DNA of 64,000 bases. Source: Symbiodinium natans (lineage: Eukaryota; Sar; Dinophyceae; Suessiales; Symbiodiniaceae). A program made the translations under genes and the position numbers. Shown piece after piece: positions 1 through 11,843 of this stretch (its first letter is position 1; the number at the start of each line of letters is the position of its first letter). The notes beneath the pieces are model-generated. The model was given only the letters and a program-made list of their open reading frames with translations. It was not told the DNA's origin and did no database searches. The stretch lies in the NCBI GenBank assembly GCA_905221605.1, contig CAJNDS010000635.1, positions 305,001 to 369,000 on the forward strand, written 5' to 3'.

Positions 1-1440
1 TGACACCGTGTGATACTAGGAATAATCTTGACCTTATTCAGCATGGTGCTCCTACCCGTCGGATTCAGAGAGGCTTACTACTGGATCAGCTGGTCATCAT
101 CTGTGACAAGGGGTTGCAAAAATCATGCTGTTTGGCCGCGAACTCGCGCAACGAAGCAGGACGCTTCCAAGTTTGTCGCGGAGATCGCCCGCGTGACATG
201 CCTCTTGAAACTCTGCTGGCCGAGGGCACGGCTGCTTAAAACTGTGCTTTCTTTCCTTGGGTCAGCTTTGGCCCGAGGTTGCATTGACCACTGATTGCCA
301 CGCATTGCCCAAGCATGTCTTGCTCACGGCATAAACCATCTGAAAGAAGCCCTCTGATCGGCTGTTTCAGGCATCTTCAAGACCCTAGCCTCGTGCATTT
401 TCGGTTGTGGACGTCGGGCGCGAAGAGGCTCGAGCCCTGGCAATACTTCAGCCCCCATTTGGTTCGGCAGAGGCAGGCATAGGGCCGTTTCCCGTTGTCG
501 CAGGTCACCTTAGCCAGGCTAAACAAAACAGTAGATCTGTGACGCCCAGAAATGAACAAGACTTCCAGAATCCTTCAAGAACCATTGATTGCAATGAAGG
601 CAGCGCATCATGAGAGCAAGGGATCCTGCGTCCATCCTTGTCTGTCCCTGGCCACTCGCCCCTAGCATGACTGTTTTGGCCCTGGGTCACCTCGACAAGC
701 CCCTCCTGAAAGTAGTGTCCAGCGTCGATGCGAAGTGTAAAGGGATTTGTGTAGCTGTATGGACCTTGGGTCAAAAGGGCATGCACTCCTTCACCAGGTG
801 TTTCAAGCAGCTACTTTTACTTCATGTTTAAGACCGACTCAAACCTGAATCCAGGAGCACAGGAAAAACAGAGGCGTAAGCAAGAACTGGAACAGGGCCT
901 CCTCATAAAGATCATACGGGGTTGCAAAATCCGTAGTCATTGCCGAAATTCGCAAAGGCGCCGCTTTGCACCGCATTGGTTCGCATGTTGCTGCACACCG
1001 CGACGGCTCTGATGGAAGATCCCGAGGAGAATGCTTTGCATCCACGAAATCCACGGTCGTTGCTAGTGTACCTTGGACGTTGTTTTGAGCGTGTTTTCGG
1101 AACACAGGAACACCGGAACCAAAGCAGCGATTAATTCCATATGCATACTTGGAGCCCACAAAAAGTGGCCCCAAGCCCCGAACTAAGAAGTAATAGACGA
1201 CTTTTTCATGAGCCCACTCCCGAATTAATCAGGCGGCCCCGGCCCAAGCCCGAAGGTCCCGAAGCTGTTGAGGGATCACTGCCAGGATCCCAGAATCTGG
1301 CTGCCTAGAAAGTACTGAAGCCCGGAAACTTTACCTGCCAACCAAACGTTAGGCAAATTAGAACTGTTGGTACGCCACGGCCACGGATTTAGTTTTTTAC
1401 GGGGGGATGGTCGCCTTTCAGGCCCAAGGCCCTCTTGCTA
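1..1440. other. No confident gene
   Basis: Several short open frames on both strands. The best is a possible plus-strand micro-exon near 169-201 (DASKFVAEIAR, AG acceptor, GT donor). Nothing secure. Confidence 0.5.
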
Positions 1441-1441
1441 A

Positions 1442-1741
1442 TCAACCAACCCCCAATGCATCGGGCGTCCGCGCGCCCCCTCCCCCCTGCAAGGGGGGGA
1501 TGGGAGTGGGGGTCCGATGGGGCAAACCTTGGACAGTATTCAGCCTGAGGTGCTCCACGCCGTCTCCGCTATCAGGAGGGTCTGTCATGCACATCAGCAC
1601 CCAAGCATTTGTGGGAGTCTGCTTCCTGGAAGTGTCATAATACGGGCACCAGACCGTTGCACTGCCGTCGTTTGTCGACACTGTCGATGAGACATGTATG
1701 GAGATCGTAAGCCCGTCATAAGTTGGGTCATCGCGCCGCAA
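1442..1741 (-). CDS. Open exon-like stretch, hypothetical
   Basis: The minus frame is open through 1741-1442, with the readable stretches YDGLTISIHVSSTVS and QTPTNAWVLMCMTD. The true exon is probably the right part; the left end runs into low-complexity C/G-rich sequence. No ATG at the boundary, no family recognised. Confidence 0.25.
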   Translation of the reverse strand: MRRDDPTYDGLTISIHVSSTVSTNDGSATVWCPYYDTSRKQTPTNAWVLMCMTDPPDSGDGVEHLRLNTVQGLPHRTPTPIPPLQGGGGARTPDALGVG

Positions 1742-1814
1742 GCGCTGAATCCTTGCTCTCTATGCTTCCGAAGACAACAAGGCAGTTAAATGCATAAACT
1801 AACAACAACTTCAA

Positions 1815-2051
1815 TCAGCCTTCCGCGACCCTTAACTTGAACCCCCCGGTTGAAACATCAGGAGGCATCGCCAAGAGGTCGTGTGATACCTCGCACGCCT
1901 CTCCCTCACAAGAAGACTCGGATGTGCCGTTGACCGCTGAGCCTCGCGTGGTCAATGTTGGGAGTTCATCTCGCTTCATCTTCACGGACTGACGAACTAC
2001 TACGCCCGCGGACAACCCCAAGGCTCCCCCTTCATTGAGGCCTCCCAACAT
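1815..2051 (-). CDS. Small ORF, 78 codons, hypothetical
   Basis: True ATG at 2051, TGA at 1815. The readable part includes KRDELPTLTTRGSAVNG and VSTGGFKLRVAEG. No family recognised; it may be a terminal exon of the gene containing the exon at 2836-2889. Coding status is uncertain. Confidence 0.25.
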   Translation of the reverse strand: MLGGLNEGGALGLSAGVVVRQSVKMKRDELPTLTTRGSAVNGTSESSCEGEACEVSHDLLAMPPDVSTGGFKLRVAEG

Positions 2052-2641
2052 AATTCAGCATGATCTGCCCCTACATTGCATCCATATATATGGTGGAATC
2101 ATTAAACCCCCCTGGCCAAAGATGTTGCATGTGTGTATCTGAAGACCGGCGCCTGGGATGAAGCAGGAAGCCAGCAAGCAGGCAGTTGTGAGGAATCTCG
2201 GGGCAGGGAGCATGGGCGGGCGCGTAGAGGAATGGCTTCACCGTCACCGAGGGCTTCAGAGCCACTAAGAGCCAACTTAAAAACTGCAGAAGCGAAGTCA
2301 CATCGGGGAGGTTGTTCCGGGTCTAACGCGGAAAACTCATGCCCTGCGCAGTACAGCCATTGGATTTGTGGGTCTGTTCAGGAACTTAATTTTAACACAA
2401 AATGACGGGGGGATAGAATAGTGTATAGACAAGGCTTGCTTTGGAAACTTCATCCAAGTTCCTAACTATAACAGTGACCCAGTAGATTCAGCGTTCGGCT
2501 GGGAATTCACAGGGGGTACTATCCCCGTTCGTCCCCGAAAGGGTGGGGCCGAACCAGCAGCCTCACATGCTTAGTTTGCCGAGGACGGGGCTGTCCTTTT
2601 TGGAAACACCCTCATTAGAAGGGCTGAAACTTGAGAAGCTG

Positions 2642-2720
2642 CCCCTCATACGCACAGTCCTTAGTGGGGATTACAGTGCCCCCTACTATAAACCCCATTA
2701 AGGACCGTGAGTATAAGGGG
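2642..2720. mobile_element. 79-bp foldback element with 28-bp inverted arms
   Basis: Left arm 2642-2669 and right arm 2693-2720 are inverted copies matching at about 24 of 28 positions; both outer ends are CCCCT/AAGGGG-like. Small size, no coding capacity. MITE-like by structure; no target duplication visible. Confidence 0.6.
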
Positions 2721-2835
2721 GAACATCCAAGCTGAAACCCTAAACAACCCTAAACCCTAAACAACCCTAAACAACCCTAAACCCTAAACCCTTAAAACCC
2801 TAAACCCCCTGAAACACCCTAAGCCCCAGGGGTGC

Positions 2836-2889
2836 CAATGAGGTGATCTGGGCATCGAGCATGCCGTTGGGCGACCGCACCCGGTAGAC
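2836..2889 (-). CDS. Isolated micro-exon, product unknown
   Basis: 18 codons, phase 0 at both ends, reading VYRVRSPNGMLDAQITSL. Acceptor TGGGCAG, donor GC (GCACCC). It lies left of the atpF stop, so it belongs to a different downstream gene on the same strand. Confidence 0.45.
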
Positions 2890-2906
2890 CTGCCCATGGG
2901 CCAAGG

Positions 2907-3031
2907 GTAGGGGATAGGATTAGGGGGACCCCTTGGGGATATAGACCCTCTGAGTAAGGTCCCTTGTTAAGAGATCCAGAAGAGGGCTAAGAGGGGGTTC
3001 CCTTTTAAGGGTCCCCCTTATCCTACCTAGG
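2907..3031. mobile_element. 125-bp MITE-like element, copy 1
   Basis: Ends GTAGGGGATAGGATTAGGGG and CCCCCTTATCCTACCTAGG are inverted repeats of about 23 nt. A shorter copy lies at 58397-58468. Confidence 0.65.
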
Positions 3032-3676
3032 AGTTGCTGCGTTCTTAAGGGAGAGGGGAGAGGTACTACTAGGGAACCTTAGGGAAGCTTAGCTTGGCTG
3101 CACTTAGGAGGGCAGCTATACATTAAATTTTGTAGCTGCCTTATTAAGAAACCCAATAAACCCAAAAAGGGGCGGAGGATCTAAAGTTGCAGTAAAGCAC
3201 CACAGAGTTAAGGGGCCTTAGGGAGTAGTGGGGAGCATTCGGGAACCTTGGGTTACATGCCCCACTTGAACCTCCCTCCCTACTCGATAAAGGGGGCCAC
3301 TCAAGGCGCATTGGCCCCAAAACGCCAAACAAACACCCTGAACGCCAGCATCCTCAGAACAAGCTAATGGTCAAGCTAATCACCTGGCCATGCAGGGGGC
3401 GATCTGGATCTTCGTGGGTTCTGTTTTGGGTACCCTAAACTGATAAGAACAGATGAGAACTTCAGAACCGTTGTGCTTTCGGGGTTAGTAGCTCGAGAGC
3501 CTGATTTCAGTAAGGGCACCCTTTTGTCCTCTCGGTGAGGCCTCTCTTTAATACCATAAGTAAGCCAGAACCCCACCAATCGCTCCTGCAAGCTTGAGGA
3601 TTTGGATGGATTTGGGGTGCGCAGTAGGGTTTTGTAGGTTGAGGGTCTAGGTGCGGGGTTAGGGGCTGAGCATTTC

Positions 3677-6600
3677 TCAGGTTGCAGAAGGCTTCTCAGG
3701 CTCTTTTTCCAGGCCTTCTTTGAGCTCCTCTTGGCTTCGGTAATTGGGCTTGTCTTATTGTTCGTCTTGGGGTAGCAACATGGTCCCTTCATACGGGATT
3801 CAAGCTTTTCTGGGCTCCAGTTGCACAGGCATTCGTTAGATTGCTACAGGGTTTAGACGTGCGTTTGTAGTGAAAGCGTGTCTGCAAGCACAGGGGTGGT
3901 CGCAGACTGTGTTGCGCCATCATTGAGCTTCACAAAATGGGAGTCTGCATCGCTCCTTTTTCTGGGCCAGGACTGCCGCCAGAATTTCATGCTGCACTCA
4001 GGATGCAGCGAGGCTACCTGGCAGGGTTCTTGTGGCAGAATTGTTGCTGCTGCCCGAACCCCGAACTCAGCCTGAGATGCCTGAGCTGCAATGGGAATGC
4101 GAGTCCCACATTCGGCCTTCATTTTGACCCCCAAACCCTACAACCCGGATGGAAACAGCCCAACCTCCAAGCCCCTCACTCCTCAACGCTGCCCCAATCA
4201 GGCTTCGAGTACGTCTCTGACGTACGCTATTTTTAAGTTGAAGATTCCCCCCCCCCCCCCCCTCCCCGAAATTCCAAGGCTTTGAAGGGCCGTTAGGGTT
4301 TGGGGAGCAGCTGTGCCCCATGGACTATCAGACCCATGGACTGGTGATAGGCCGGACTGGTCTTTAGCCCTCAGAACATAAACTTCTACAAAAACACAAC
4401 CTGGAAAAACAGGGGGCCAACACCTGGGGTTCCTCCTGAGTCGGTCTCAAGTGGCTGAGTCCCCGGCGCTTCCGGGCAACTCCAGGGGACGCGTGGAGAA
4501 TCTTACAGGGAGTTGATCGCTGCGTCCTCGGGAGGAGGGCCCTAAACCACTGGCCCCCCGAAGTCTCAATGCCGTGGATAGCTACGTTCAACCCTAGGAT
4601 TGCGGAATCAGGTTGTACGCGAAAGAATCCTACTGGACATGGGGTCTGAACTGGCGTGTTGCGAGAGATCCCGCTTGCTCCGAAACCCAAGCTGAAACGG
4701 GTCTACTAAACCCCTAAACCCAGAACGCTCAACACCAAAAGCTCTAAACCCACCCCGAAACTCAAGGGACTAAAGGAGGGACCCTTATGAGGGGCTACTT
4801 TGGCATAAAGGGACGATATAAGGCAATTATACATAGGGGGCATATAGGGGAAGATTGAGGGTCCCTACTAGGGGCCTCCTTATATCCCTTAAAAAAGCTC
4901 CTAAACCCCAAAAACTCAAGCCCCGACCCAAAACCCTAAACCCTAAAACACCATAGGCGGAGGCGCCATGAACTTCTGCTTGTCGGCTGGCTTCAGGCTC
5001 ATGAGATCCTGGCATCCCGCTGGCAGTGGGATGGTTCGTCGGGTTCCGAAAGCTAGGGCTACCTACTTGTGTGGTTTCCTATTATACAAAAGGCTTTAGT
5101 CTAGAGTTTTCTGGGGTGCATTCCGGGTGCATAAGGGTTTTTTTGGAAATGCACATATTAGGCTTTATGGCTGGGGTCTAAGTTCTAGGGGGATGGAGTT
5201 TGTAGGCTTCCGGCCTTGCATCAGGGCTTCAGGATTTGGAAGGCTCCCTGAGAGCCCCGAAGCCTTAAGAAACCGCAAGGCCCGCCAGTAAACCCCCTAA
5301 ACTAAATCCTCAACTTAAACCCTTCCTCATTTCAGGGGTCCGCCAGTTTCGTTTTGCTGGTTGCTCCTGGGTTTAGGGTTTAGGGTGTAGGGTTTAGGGT
5401 TCAGGGTTCAGGGTTTGGGGTTTAGGGTGCCGCACCTTGAGTCCACGCTTCACGGCCTGGGCGTCGATGTACTTCTCGAGGTTGGAGGATGATCGAGCCT
5501 GGTCTCGAGGGGTCTTTTTTCCAAGTTTGAACTACTATAGGTCCTTTTTTTTGAATCGCCACATCTACAGATGCGTGCAAGGACCAATGATTCTGCCAGT
5601 GTAGACCTAAGGTGCATGTGCCTTCATTACGGGGCTCCCTAAACCCTAAACCCTAAACCCTAAACCCTAAACGCTAAACTTCTGCCTGTAGAGCAGCTGA
5701 GCTTCGGCCTGAAGCCGCAAAAACCTACATCTCAACCCCTAAAACCCAAACCCATACAAACCTAAACCCTCAAGGCTAAACCCTAAAGGCCCCAAACCGT
5801 TACCCCTATAAAAAACCTAAAAGCCTTGGACCCGAAACCCTAAACCCCAAACCCTAAACCCTAAATCCTAAACCCTAAACCCTAAACCCTAAATCGCTGC
5901 AACCACCGGCGGCCTCCATGTCCTTAAGGCTGGACTCGGAGGCCGCATCCTGCGCCGTTGCGTGGCGAGCGGTAGTGCTCCACCGACGTTCCCCTTCTTG
6001 GGATTTCTTGTTTAGGTTTTTCTTTTGTTTTTTCGCTTTTTTTCCGGTTCTTGGGTTTATAGGGTTCTTGAGGGTTTTTAGGGTTCTTAAGGGTTTTTAG
6101 GGTTCTTTAGGGTTTTGTTAACGTTTGGGACGAGGAAGCAGAGCAGGCACCTCACGTCACATCATGTCGTGGTTTTGTCAGAACCTATACCCCTCCACCC
6201 GAAACCCTAAACCCTAAACCCTAAACCCTAAACCCTGTGCCGTCTACCTGTCTGTGCCACACTTGGCGCCCAAAACCACGCGCCTGAGCCTCCATGGTCT
6301 TCTTGGCCTGAGCCTGCACCCGGTTTTGAGGGTTGTGGGTTGGCAGCTCAGGTGTTAGCTCCCTAACCTTTATAAGGTTTAGGGTTTAGGCCGGAGTTAG
6401 GGGAACCCTAACCCCTAGACCATAGAGGGGTGTTACAAAGACATTCGGGTTCAAAGGGCTTCGGGTGGGTTAAGGTCGTGGTTCCTGGTCCTGGAGCTGG
6501 ATCTTTCAATGTGGCAGATGCCCCCTCCAACACCGGAAACTTACAGGGTTTAGGGTATCATAGGGGAGTGACACATTCTCATTGAACATTGGAGGGATTC

Positions 6601-9600
6601 CCGTTATCACAAGGACCCCAATAAGGCACCCCCTCATAACCCTAAACCCGAAGCCCCCATAAGGTACCACCCCTAATACTCGCCAACCCCCCCATTCCAT
6701 GGGCCCCGAATTGAACAAAAGACTCCAGCCGCCACAGTAGGGCGTCTTAGCTTTGCAAACTTCGGGGCGCCTCAATCGTTGCCTTGAACTCCGAGATGTC
6801 CTGGAGCGCGTTTAGGGTTTAGAGTTTAGGGTTTAGGGTCTTGAGACGTAGAGAGTGGAGCGTTTTAACAAAGATCAAAGACTAAATGACCCCACCACCT
6901 GAGCACTTCGCTAAGCCATGGAGAACCCTTTTCGATGACTGTTGACGTGGGGGGGTGAACTCCTAAAAATCACGCTCCCTGAATTTTTCCTTGGGTTTAC
7001 AGGGTTTTTTGCCCTAAACCCGAAACCCAGCTCGGCTCCAAACCCCCCAGTTTTAAACCACCCTCCTTAGGCTTTGGGGTTCTCGTCTACGGCTTTAGGA
7101 GCTTGGGTGTAGGGTTTCAGCGATTGAGGGGGAGGGGCGGAGGGGGGGGGAGGGAGGGGGCGTTGCATTTCAGGGCCTTGGGTTTTTGATTCCAAGCCCA
7201 AAGTGCCCGACTGAGGACTGGGGCAAAACCACTCCTTGGAAATGCTGCTTTCGATCTCCTTGACCACCTGCTTAAGTGGTTAAGGTGTTTTACGGATTAG
7301 GCTTAGGGTTGGGGGGGTTCAGAGTATGTTGTAGACCCGAACACACAAGGGGGCTGGATGCACGACCCTTCTTTAACCGCATCATGTGAACCACTCTGCG
7401 TAGGATTGAGCGTTACTAGGCTTCCGAGTTCGCAGACGAGGGCTTACAGGGTTTCACCAGCCTTTGAGCTATTAGAGGGCATCTCGCTGTGAGAGGTTTA
7501 GGAGTTGAGGGTTTAGGGCCAACACGCTGGGTTTTATGGGTTTAGGTGTCAAGGGTTCCGGGCTTATCGGCCAGGAGCTTGGGGTGTTCGCGCCCTTCAT
7601 TTCATGATCCATACGATCCTGAAGGCTTGTTAGGGTTTAGGGTTTTGGGTAGATTCGGATGGAGGTGGCACCCCTGGAACCAGGTATCCCAAGCTCGATG
7701 AGTCTCCGAGGCCTCAGACTTAGGTGCCTAGGACCGTACAGTGACTTGGAATCATGGGGTTCAGGGTTGTAATTCTGGGATTCAATCTGGTGCCCAGAAA
7801 ATTTCGTGGGGGAACCTTCTGGAGGTACGCCCTTAAAGGCAGAACGGGACCCTTGATGGATGTGCCTGGGCGCTTATTCATCCCGACAACCCACCCCCAC
7901 CAGTGGTGACACTTCAAGCCAACTTAGTCTACTCGAAATACCCACACCCACACCTTCGCCTGCAACCACCCGCCACACCCCATACACACCCAGGCAAGCC
8001 TGCCCGCCCGGCTGTGAAACTCTCCAAAACCCCTGTAGCCAAGCCCAGAGACCCCAAATCTCCTGCCTGGTCGGCCTGATCCTTAGCTTTCTTGGCCTCA
8101 GCAAGGCGGGTGGTGGCCTCGCAAGACACATGAGGGTTACACGGGTAAAGGGGGTTCTAGAGCTATTCTAGGGCTACAGGGTTATAGGGTTCTGGGTTGA
8201 AGGGGTACAGGGTAGGGTTATAGGGATTTAGGGGGGATGTGGCTACAAGTTTGTAGGGTTATGGGCTTATGGGGCGATAGGTATGGGGCAGTAGGGTTAT
8301 AGGTTCAGGATTTAGAGCTTAGAGTCTTGGGTTGGGTTTGGGAGTTTCTGGATTTCGGATTGGGAATCCGAAGTCTTCGGGTGTTTTGGGTGCTTCCGCT
8401 TAAGGTTTACGGTTGAGGGGCGTCGTGCCTCGTTGTACTTGGCGATGGCATCATCGATGTCGGACTGAATCTCCTGGATGACAGTCAGATTGAGCTTCCC
8501 GCGGGGGACTTTGACCCCTAAACCTTAAAGTGCTCAAACCACAAAACCTTAGGTCAAAAACTTGGTTGAACCTGACTCGACCCCTCCTCCAGAAAGATCT
8601 CGCAAGCAACAACCGAGCTGGGGTGTCGTGATTCTTGCATACAGGTAGGGACCCCATACTGCACCACACGAAAACGACTAAACCAGAGCTGGTGAACCGG
8701 AACAGCTATTTGCACATACGAACGTCCATACTGCCTCAACAGGAAGAATCAAGCGCTACCAAAAAAATCAGTCGCAGGGCACGCCCGAAAACCCTAAAAC
8801 CCTAAAAACCCAAACCCTGATTCACAAACCCTAAACCCTAAACCCTAAAACCCTAAACCCTAAAACCCTAAACCCTAAAACCCTAAACCCTAAACCCTAA
8901 AACCCTAAAACCCACACCCTGATTCGCAAAGCCTAAACCCTAAACCCCTAACACACTAAATTCACACCCGAGAGGTCCTTCTCGCGAGAGGCCATGGACT
9001 CGCCGAGCACAGGGCCGAGGAAGTAGAAGAGACTCGGCCCAGGCAACGACGTGGTTTTGGCGCAAGGGTTCTTTTTTTTTGGTTGGGGGGGGGGGGGGGG
9101 GGGGGGTGGGTGAGTGTTTCATGTATCCATATGTATAAAAAACGACTGGCTGGACTCAGTGGAATCAATTGTGCAGAGTTCCCCGCCCGGCCACCAGGAT
9201 GGAGATGTTGATCAAATTGATCCTCGGGATGCACGAAACGCCCAGCAACAAGGTAGGCATAGGCTTTGCGAGTACGTTGCACGTGCCCAGCACACCCAAA
9301 CTGCCAGCATCGAAAGACCCCCCCTGAACATGAACCTCCAAACCCCCTAGAACTAAACCCCCGAAACCTCCTGCAAAAACCCAGCTTCTTCCGAAACAAA
9401 TGCTGCAAGAAGGGTAGGCTTCGGGCTCCGGGATATTGAGGTTGAGGCCGAAGCCCCCCCCGAGCTCGATCTGCGCCGAGGCGAGGGGTGTGGATATGGT
9501 TTAGGGTTTGAGGGTTCGTGGTTTTAGGGCTTTGAGGGATTTAGAGGTTTAGGGTTTAGGGTTTAGGACCCCCCGAGTCTACCCCGAGGTAGACAAATCC

Positions 9601-11843
9601 TGATGATGAGACCCCCAACCCTATTTTCGGAAACCTTGTAGGGCTTCGGGTTGAGGGAGCGGGACGGCATCTGAGGTATCGGCCTACGTGCGTTTGCAGT
9701 CTTTCGGCTTCAGGCCCGAAAGCAGAGGACTTGGAATCTTTAAAGCCTGGAGGGTTTAGGGTTTGGGGTCTAGGGTTTTAGTGCTACCCATATTGGAAGC
9801 CCCCTGGGCCTTGCCAAAATTCAGCAGGCCGCCCTCCTCCTCCGCAAGGGCGGGCAGCGCCTTGATAGCCAGCGCTGGGCTCTGGGCTTTTAGACTGATT
9901 AGGCTCGGAGCAGAGCTTTCGACTTTTTCAGGAAGAAACTATATAGGCCCTCAAGCCATGTTCCGCATCAGCTGCATCCGGAATCCGGGAACCCGGACCT
10001 CCCTCAAGAAGCATGTAGAAAGGCACATTCGCTGACAATAATCAGTTAGACCTCTCCACCCAGCTCGAAACAATCCTGCTCGAATGAGCGTACCCATACA
10101 AATACTAGAGTTCTCATTCTAGTACAACTACAGAAGTACAGTACCACCATAGCGATAAGACTTGGTTGAACCCTGTCACGCTAAACCCCATTCCGATCTG
10201 GGAATCTAGGACACGCACTCCGCTTGCCGCGATGGCGCCCGCGGACGCCACGGCTCCAGCCTTGACAAACGACACGGTCAGGGTTTTGCACGTTGGGGTT
10301 CGAAGCCAATAAACCAGCAAAGCCCTCAGCAATCCACCAAATATTGTGGGCCAATAGAAACGCATGTGAGAAAGAAAGACAGTATATACATATATATATA
10401 TTATGTACGTACATATATGGTGCTCAGAAAGGGATAACCCTGGTAACTTTTTAATGAGGCTGCGATAGGCACCCTAATCCGAGATCCTCCCAGAGAAGTT
10501 GAGTCTGAGGCGTTCGCCCTGAGCATGGGCTTGTTAGCGGGCAGGAAGGCGACCTTAGGCCGATGCTTCCTGCGCCCGTCTAAACCCTAAACCCTAAACC
10601 CTACAAGGCCCTAAACCCAAAACCCTAAAAAGCCCCCAACGGCTGCTTGAGAGTCGTGGTTGAGGCACCTGTATATCTCAGCCGATCCGAAAAGCCTTCT
10701 CCAAACTTTAAAAAGCCCATGGCCCCCAAAGATAGCGAAAGGAGATGAAGAGCTGACTCTTTACAAAGATGATCCAGGAGCTCCAGGCTTCCCAGGGGTT
10801 TCGGTTTGGGAGATTGGGTCTAGCTTCAAACATCTTTCTCAGGTTGGGGATGGGTAAGACAAGAACTCGGGATGTTGGAGCATTCATCGGTTTGGTGTGG
10901 GTTAAGGGTCTAGGAAACAGAAGCTGTTCTATGACCTCCTCAGGCCACCACCGCACCCCATCGCAGTGCCAGGACGGCAACCTGCGACACCCCACTTGGG
11001 CTCAGCCACCTACATGTGGACCCTTGAGTTGTCCTGACCAAATGCCGAGCCCACTCAGACCACCAAACCTTCCTTAAGGGGGTATGCAGGTTATCTTTCA
11101 GGGTGCTTGCGGAGGGTTTGGGGGTCGGAGGTTGAGATGGGTTCTCCACATGCTGGTCCTTGTTGTGGGCACTCTAAAGTATTCGAGGCCGTAGTGTAGC
11201 AGCGGCTGAACATTGGCGCACTTTTTGTGGCGCACTTGAAGCAGGACAAAACCCAAGAAGGCGAAAGGACCATTCCGGGTTCAGCTAAGCTTCTGCGTAA
11301 CTCACGAGGTTACTAAGGGCAAGTGCACTTGGGCCAAACAAAGTCGAGCCAAAGGGCTCAAGACCCTCCAAGAAATCACAGCTTCCCCTTTGCATTCTAT
11401 ACCCCTACGTCCTGAACCCTAAGGAATTCACCCTAAACCCGAAACCCTAATCTTATGCCTAGAGCAAACTTAAACCCTTAGGGGCTGAACGCCCTAGCCC
11501 AAAGAAGGTAAACCTTCTATATATAGTAGGATTCTATATAACCAGAAAGGTTCAAGGCTACCTACGCAATCAATCTCTAATATATATGTATATATGTATA
11601 TATGTATATATGTATATATGTATATATGTATATATGTATATATATATACATATATACATATATACATATATACATATATACATATATACATATATACATA
11701 TATATATATATACATAATTAGGATTCTATACAACCAAACAGGTTCAAGGCCACCTACCCAGTCCCTAAGAACCGCAACAAAAAAAGCCCCCTTGGGAGGA
11801 CCATGGCGAGGAGGGCAACGGAGGCGAAGCTGCGACGAGCCAT
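3677..11843 (-). CDS. atpF: Nuclear gene for plastid ATP synthase CF0 subunit b, 17 micro-exons
   Basis: Subunit b is the peripheral stalk of the thylakoid ATP synthase: one N-terminal membrane helix and a long charged helix that holds F1 to F0. Exons (minus order): 11843-11758, 10569-10506, 10260-10219, 9881-9810, 9470-9427, 9222-9187, 9032-8966, 8473-8429, 8117-8067, 7618-7592, 7267-7235, 6800-6771, 6313-6284, 5949-5914, 5474-5436, 5008-4967, 3727-3677 (TGA). Joined they give about 264 residues with consistent phases. Residues 1-28 hold a signal-like stretch ([16 protein letters not shown]), then a basic segment with VAFLPAN, then an Ala-rich stretch, as in bipartite presequences. Diagnostic: [10 protein letters not shown] followed by [12 protein letters not shown] and a membrane helix, matching the family's GFGLN..I.E.NLIN block. 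The rest is a Lys/Glu/Ala coil ([24 protein letters not shown]). Donors: ten GC, four GT, two GA; all acceptors AG. The first, tenth, fifteenth and last exons are least certain. Confidence 0.8.
4808..4890. mobile_element. Foldback element
   Basis: Left end AAGGGACGATATAAGG (4808-4823) is an inverted copy of right end CCTTATATCCCTT (4878-4890), apart from two bases. It lies in the last atpF intron. Confidence 0.45.
5827..5892. repeat. Telomeric array inside an atpF intron
   Basis: CCCTAAA units about 20 nt from the donor of the exon 5914-5949. Comparable arrays lie at 2738-2818, 5368-5427, 5638-5671, 6202-6236, 11876-11953, 14312-14348, 15349-15391, 20341-20383, 21502-21596, 27477-27529, 27632-27665, 31190-31223, 33059-33092, 33230-33272 and 44434-44483. 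Confidence 0.95.
8786..8945. repeat. Telomeric-type array with CCCTAAA and CCCTAAAA units
   Basis: Mixed 7- and 8-nt units interrupted by ATTCACAAACC-like spacers. It lies in an atpF intron, ending about 20 nt from the exon at 8966-9032. Confidence 0.95.
11527..11772. repeat. Direct repeats of about 54 bp flanking a large AT palindrome
   Basis: 11527-11580 and 11719-11772 are direct copies (TAGGATTCTATA start, GGTTCAAGG core). Between them (GTATATAT)n flips at about 11640 to (ATATATAC)n, a near-perfect palindrome of about 135 bp. The right copy contains the atpF exon-1 donor. Confidence 0.9.
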
